A DNA stretch of 5,960 nt from Candidatus Firestonebacteria bacterium RIFOXYA2_FULL_40_8 (GTDB lineage: Bacteria > Oederibacteriota > D2-FULL-39-29), in the NCBI GenBank assembly GCA_001778355.1, contig MFGS01000148.1, positions 1-5,960 on the forward strand. The letters are read 5' to 3'. Position 1 is the stretch's first letter. Every line of letters starts with the position of its first letter. The notes beneath the pieces were generated by a model. The model did not search any database. It was not told the origin of the DNA and saw nothing but the letters and a program-made list of their open reading frames with translations. The position numbers were made by a program, and so were the translations under genes. Positions 5,851 to 5,960 of this stretch are shown in pieces.

Positions 5851-5862
5851 TCTTCATATAAT
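5834..5862 (+). promoter_or_regulatory. Sigma70-type promoter for the downstream gene
   Basis: A perfect TATAAT (5857-5862) lies 17 bp after TTGCTT (5834-5839), which keeps the TTG of the -35. Transcription would start near 5869. The -35 hexamer sits in the right arm of the PorV-like terminator, so terminator and promoter overlap. Confidence 0.6.
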
Positions 5863-5866
5863 AGTA

Positions 5867-5916
5867 CCGGCATTGATCTTGTGTAATGACGGCAGGTATG
5901 AGTCTTTGCCGGGGGG
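5867..5916 (+). promoter_or_regulatory. Short leader with competing hairpins before the last gene
   Basis: CCGGCA (5867-5872) can pair with TGCCGG (5907-5912), which abuts the G-run at 5911-5916 that is the only ribosome-binding candidate. The same TGCCG can instead pair with CGGCA at 5890-5894. CCG and CATT (5867-5874) can also pair with AATG and CGG (5885-5892). These folds exclude one another. No known riboswitch class is recognised. Confidence 0.3.
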
Positions 5917-5920
5917 CAGT

Positions 5921-5960
5921 ATGGGAAGCAATGAGAAATTGAATTGCTGGGAGTTTAAGA
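5921..5960 (+). CDS. CWEFK-motif protein, 3' partial
   Basis: Only the first 13 codons are in the window: MGSNEKLNCWEFK. The Cys-Trp-Glu-Phe-Lys start is a recognisable N-terminal motif, usually continuing as CWEFKKCGREPGG, found at the front of small two-CW proteins and of some signalling proteins in anaerobic and environmental bacteria. The cysteines are thought to bind metal or sense redox, but this is not settled. A G-run at 5911-5916 ends four bases before the ATG, a poor ribosome binding site. The promoter at 5834-5862 reads straight into it. What follows the motif cannot be known from here. Confidence 0.6.
   Translation, partial: MGSNEKLNCWEFK

Noticed and set aside
5867..5960. Small structured RNA gene (RNase P, tmRNA or SRP RNA start)
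   Set aside because: None of the conserved start sequences is present, and the CWEFK-encoding frame explains the downstream part better.

Overview
The window reads as a fragment of a bacterial chromosome, probably from a diderm lineage. The NAD-dependent DNA ligase marks it as bacterial, and the PorV/PorQ-type outer-membrane protein argues for an outer membrane. The mix of a polytopic GT-C-like membrane protein, an SGNH esterase and PorV-like proteins, plus repeat-rich intergenic DNA, recalls uncultivated phyla such as Elusimicrobiota or Omnitrophota. That assignment is an impression and rests on no search. All genes found are on the plus strand.

Layout. (1) 2-1027: the 3' part of a multi-pass membrane protein with a C-terminal exported domain; its 5' end lies outside the window. 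(2) 1007-1249: an intergenic stretch made largely of degenerate 7-bp tandem repeats and palindromes; the first repeat tract runs into the end of the upstream gene. (3) 1250-2356: a two-domain SGNH/GDSL esterase, overlapped by 13 bases by a small putative membrane protein (2344-2598). (4) 2599-2840: no gene; it holds an approximately 90-bp imperfect inverted repeat, a second kind of heptamer tract, and the apparent ligA promoter. (5) 2841-4841: complete ligA, apparently with a leaderless or near-leaderless transcript. (6) 4842-4964: a spacer with a 46-nt rod-like inverted repeat just before the ribosome binding site of the next gene. (7) 4965-5825: a PorV/PorQ-family outer-membrane protein with a terminator at its stop codon. 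(8) 5834-5960: a strong-looking promoter, a short leader with competing hairpins, and the first 13 codons of a protein with a CWEFK motif.

The genes do not form one obvious pathway. ligA is housekeeping; the membrane protein, esterase and PorV-like protein could all serve the cell envelope, but each looks separately transcribed except the SGNH/small-protein pair. No defence system, CRISPR array, mobile-element transposase or tRNA was seen. The most unusual content is non-coding: three heptamer-repeat tracts with two different consensus sequences, two or more hairpin elements, and a heptamer tract that supplies the last six codons and stop of the first gene.
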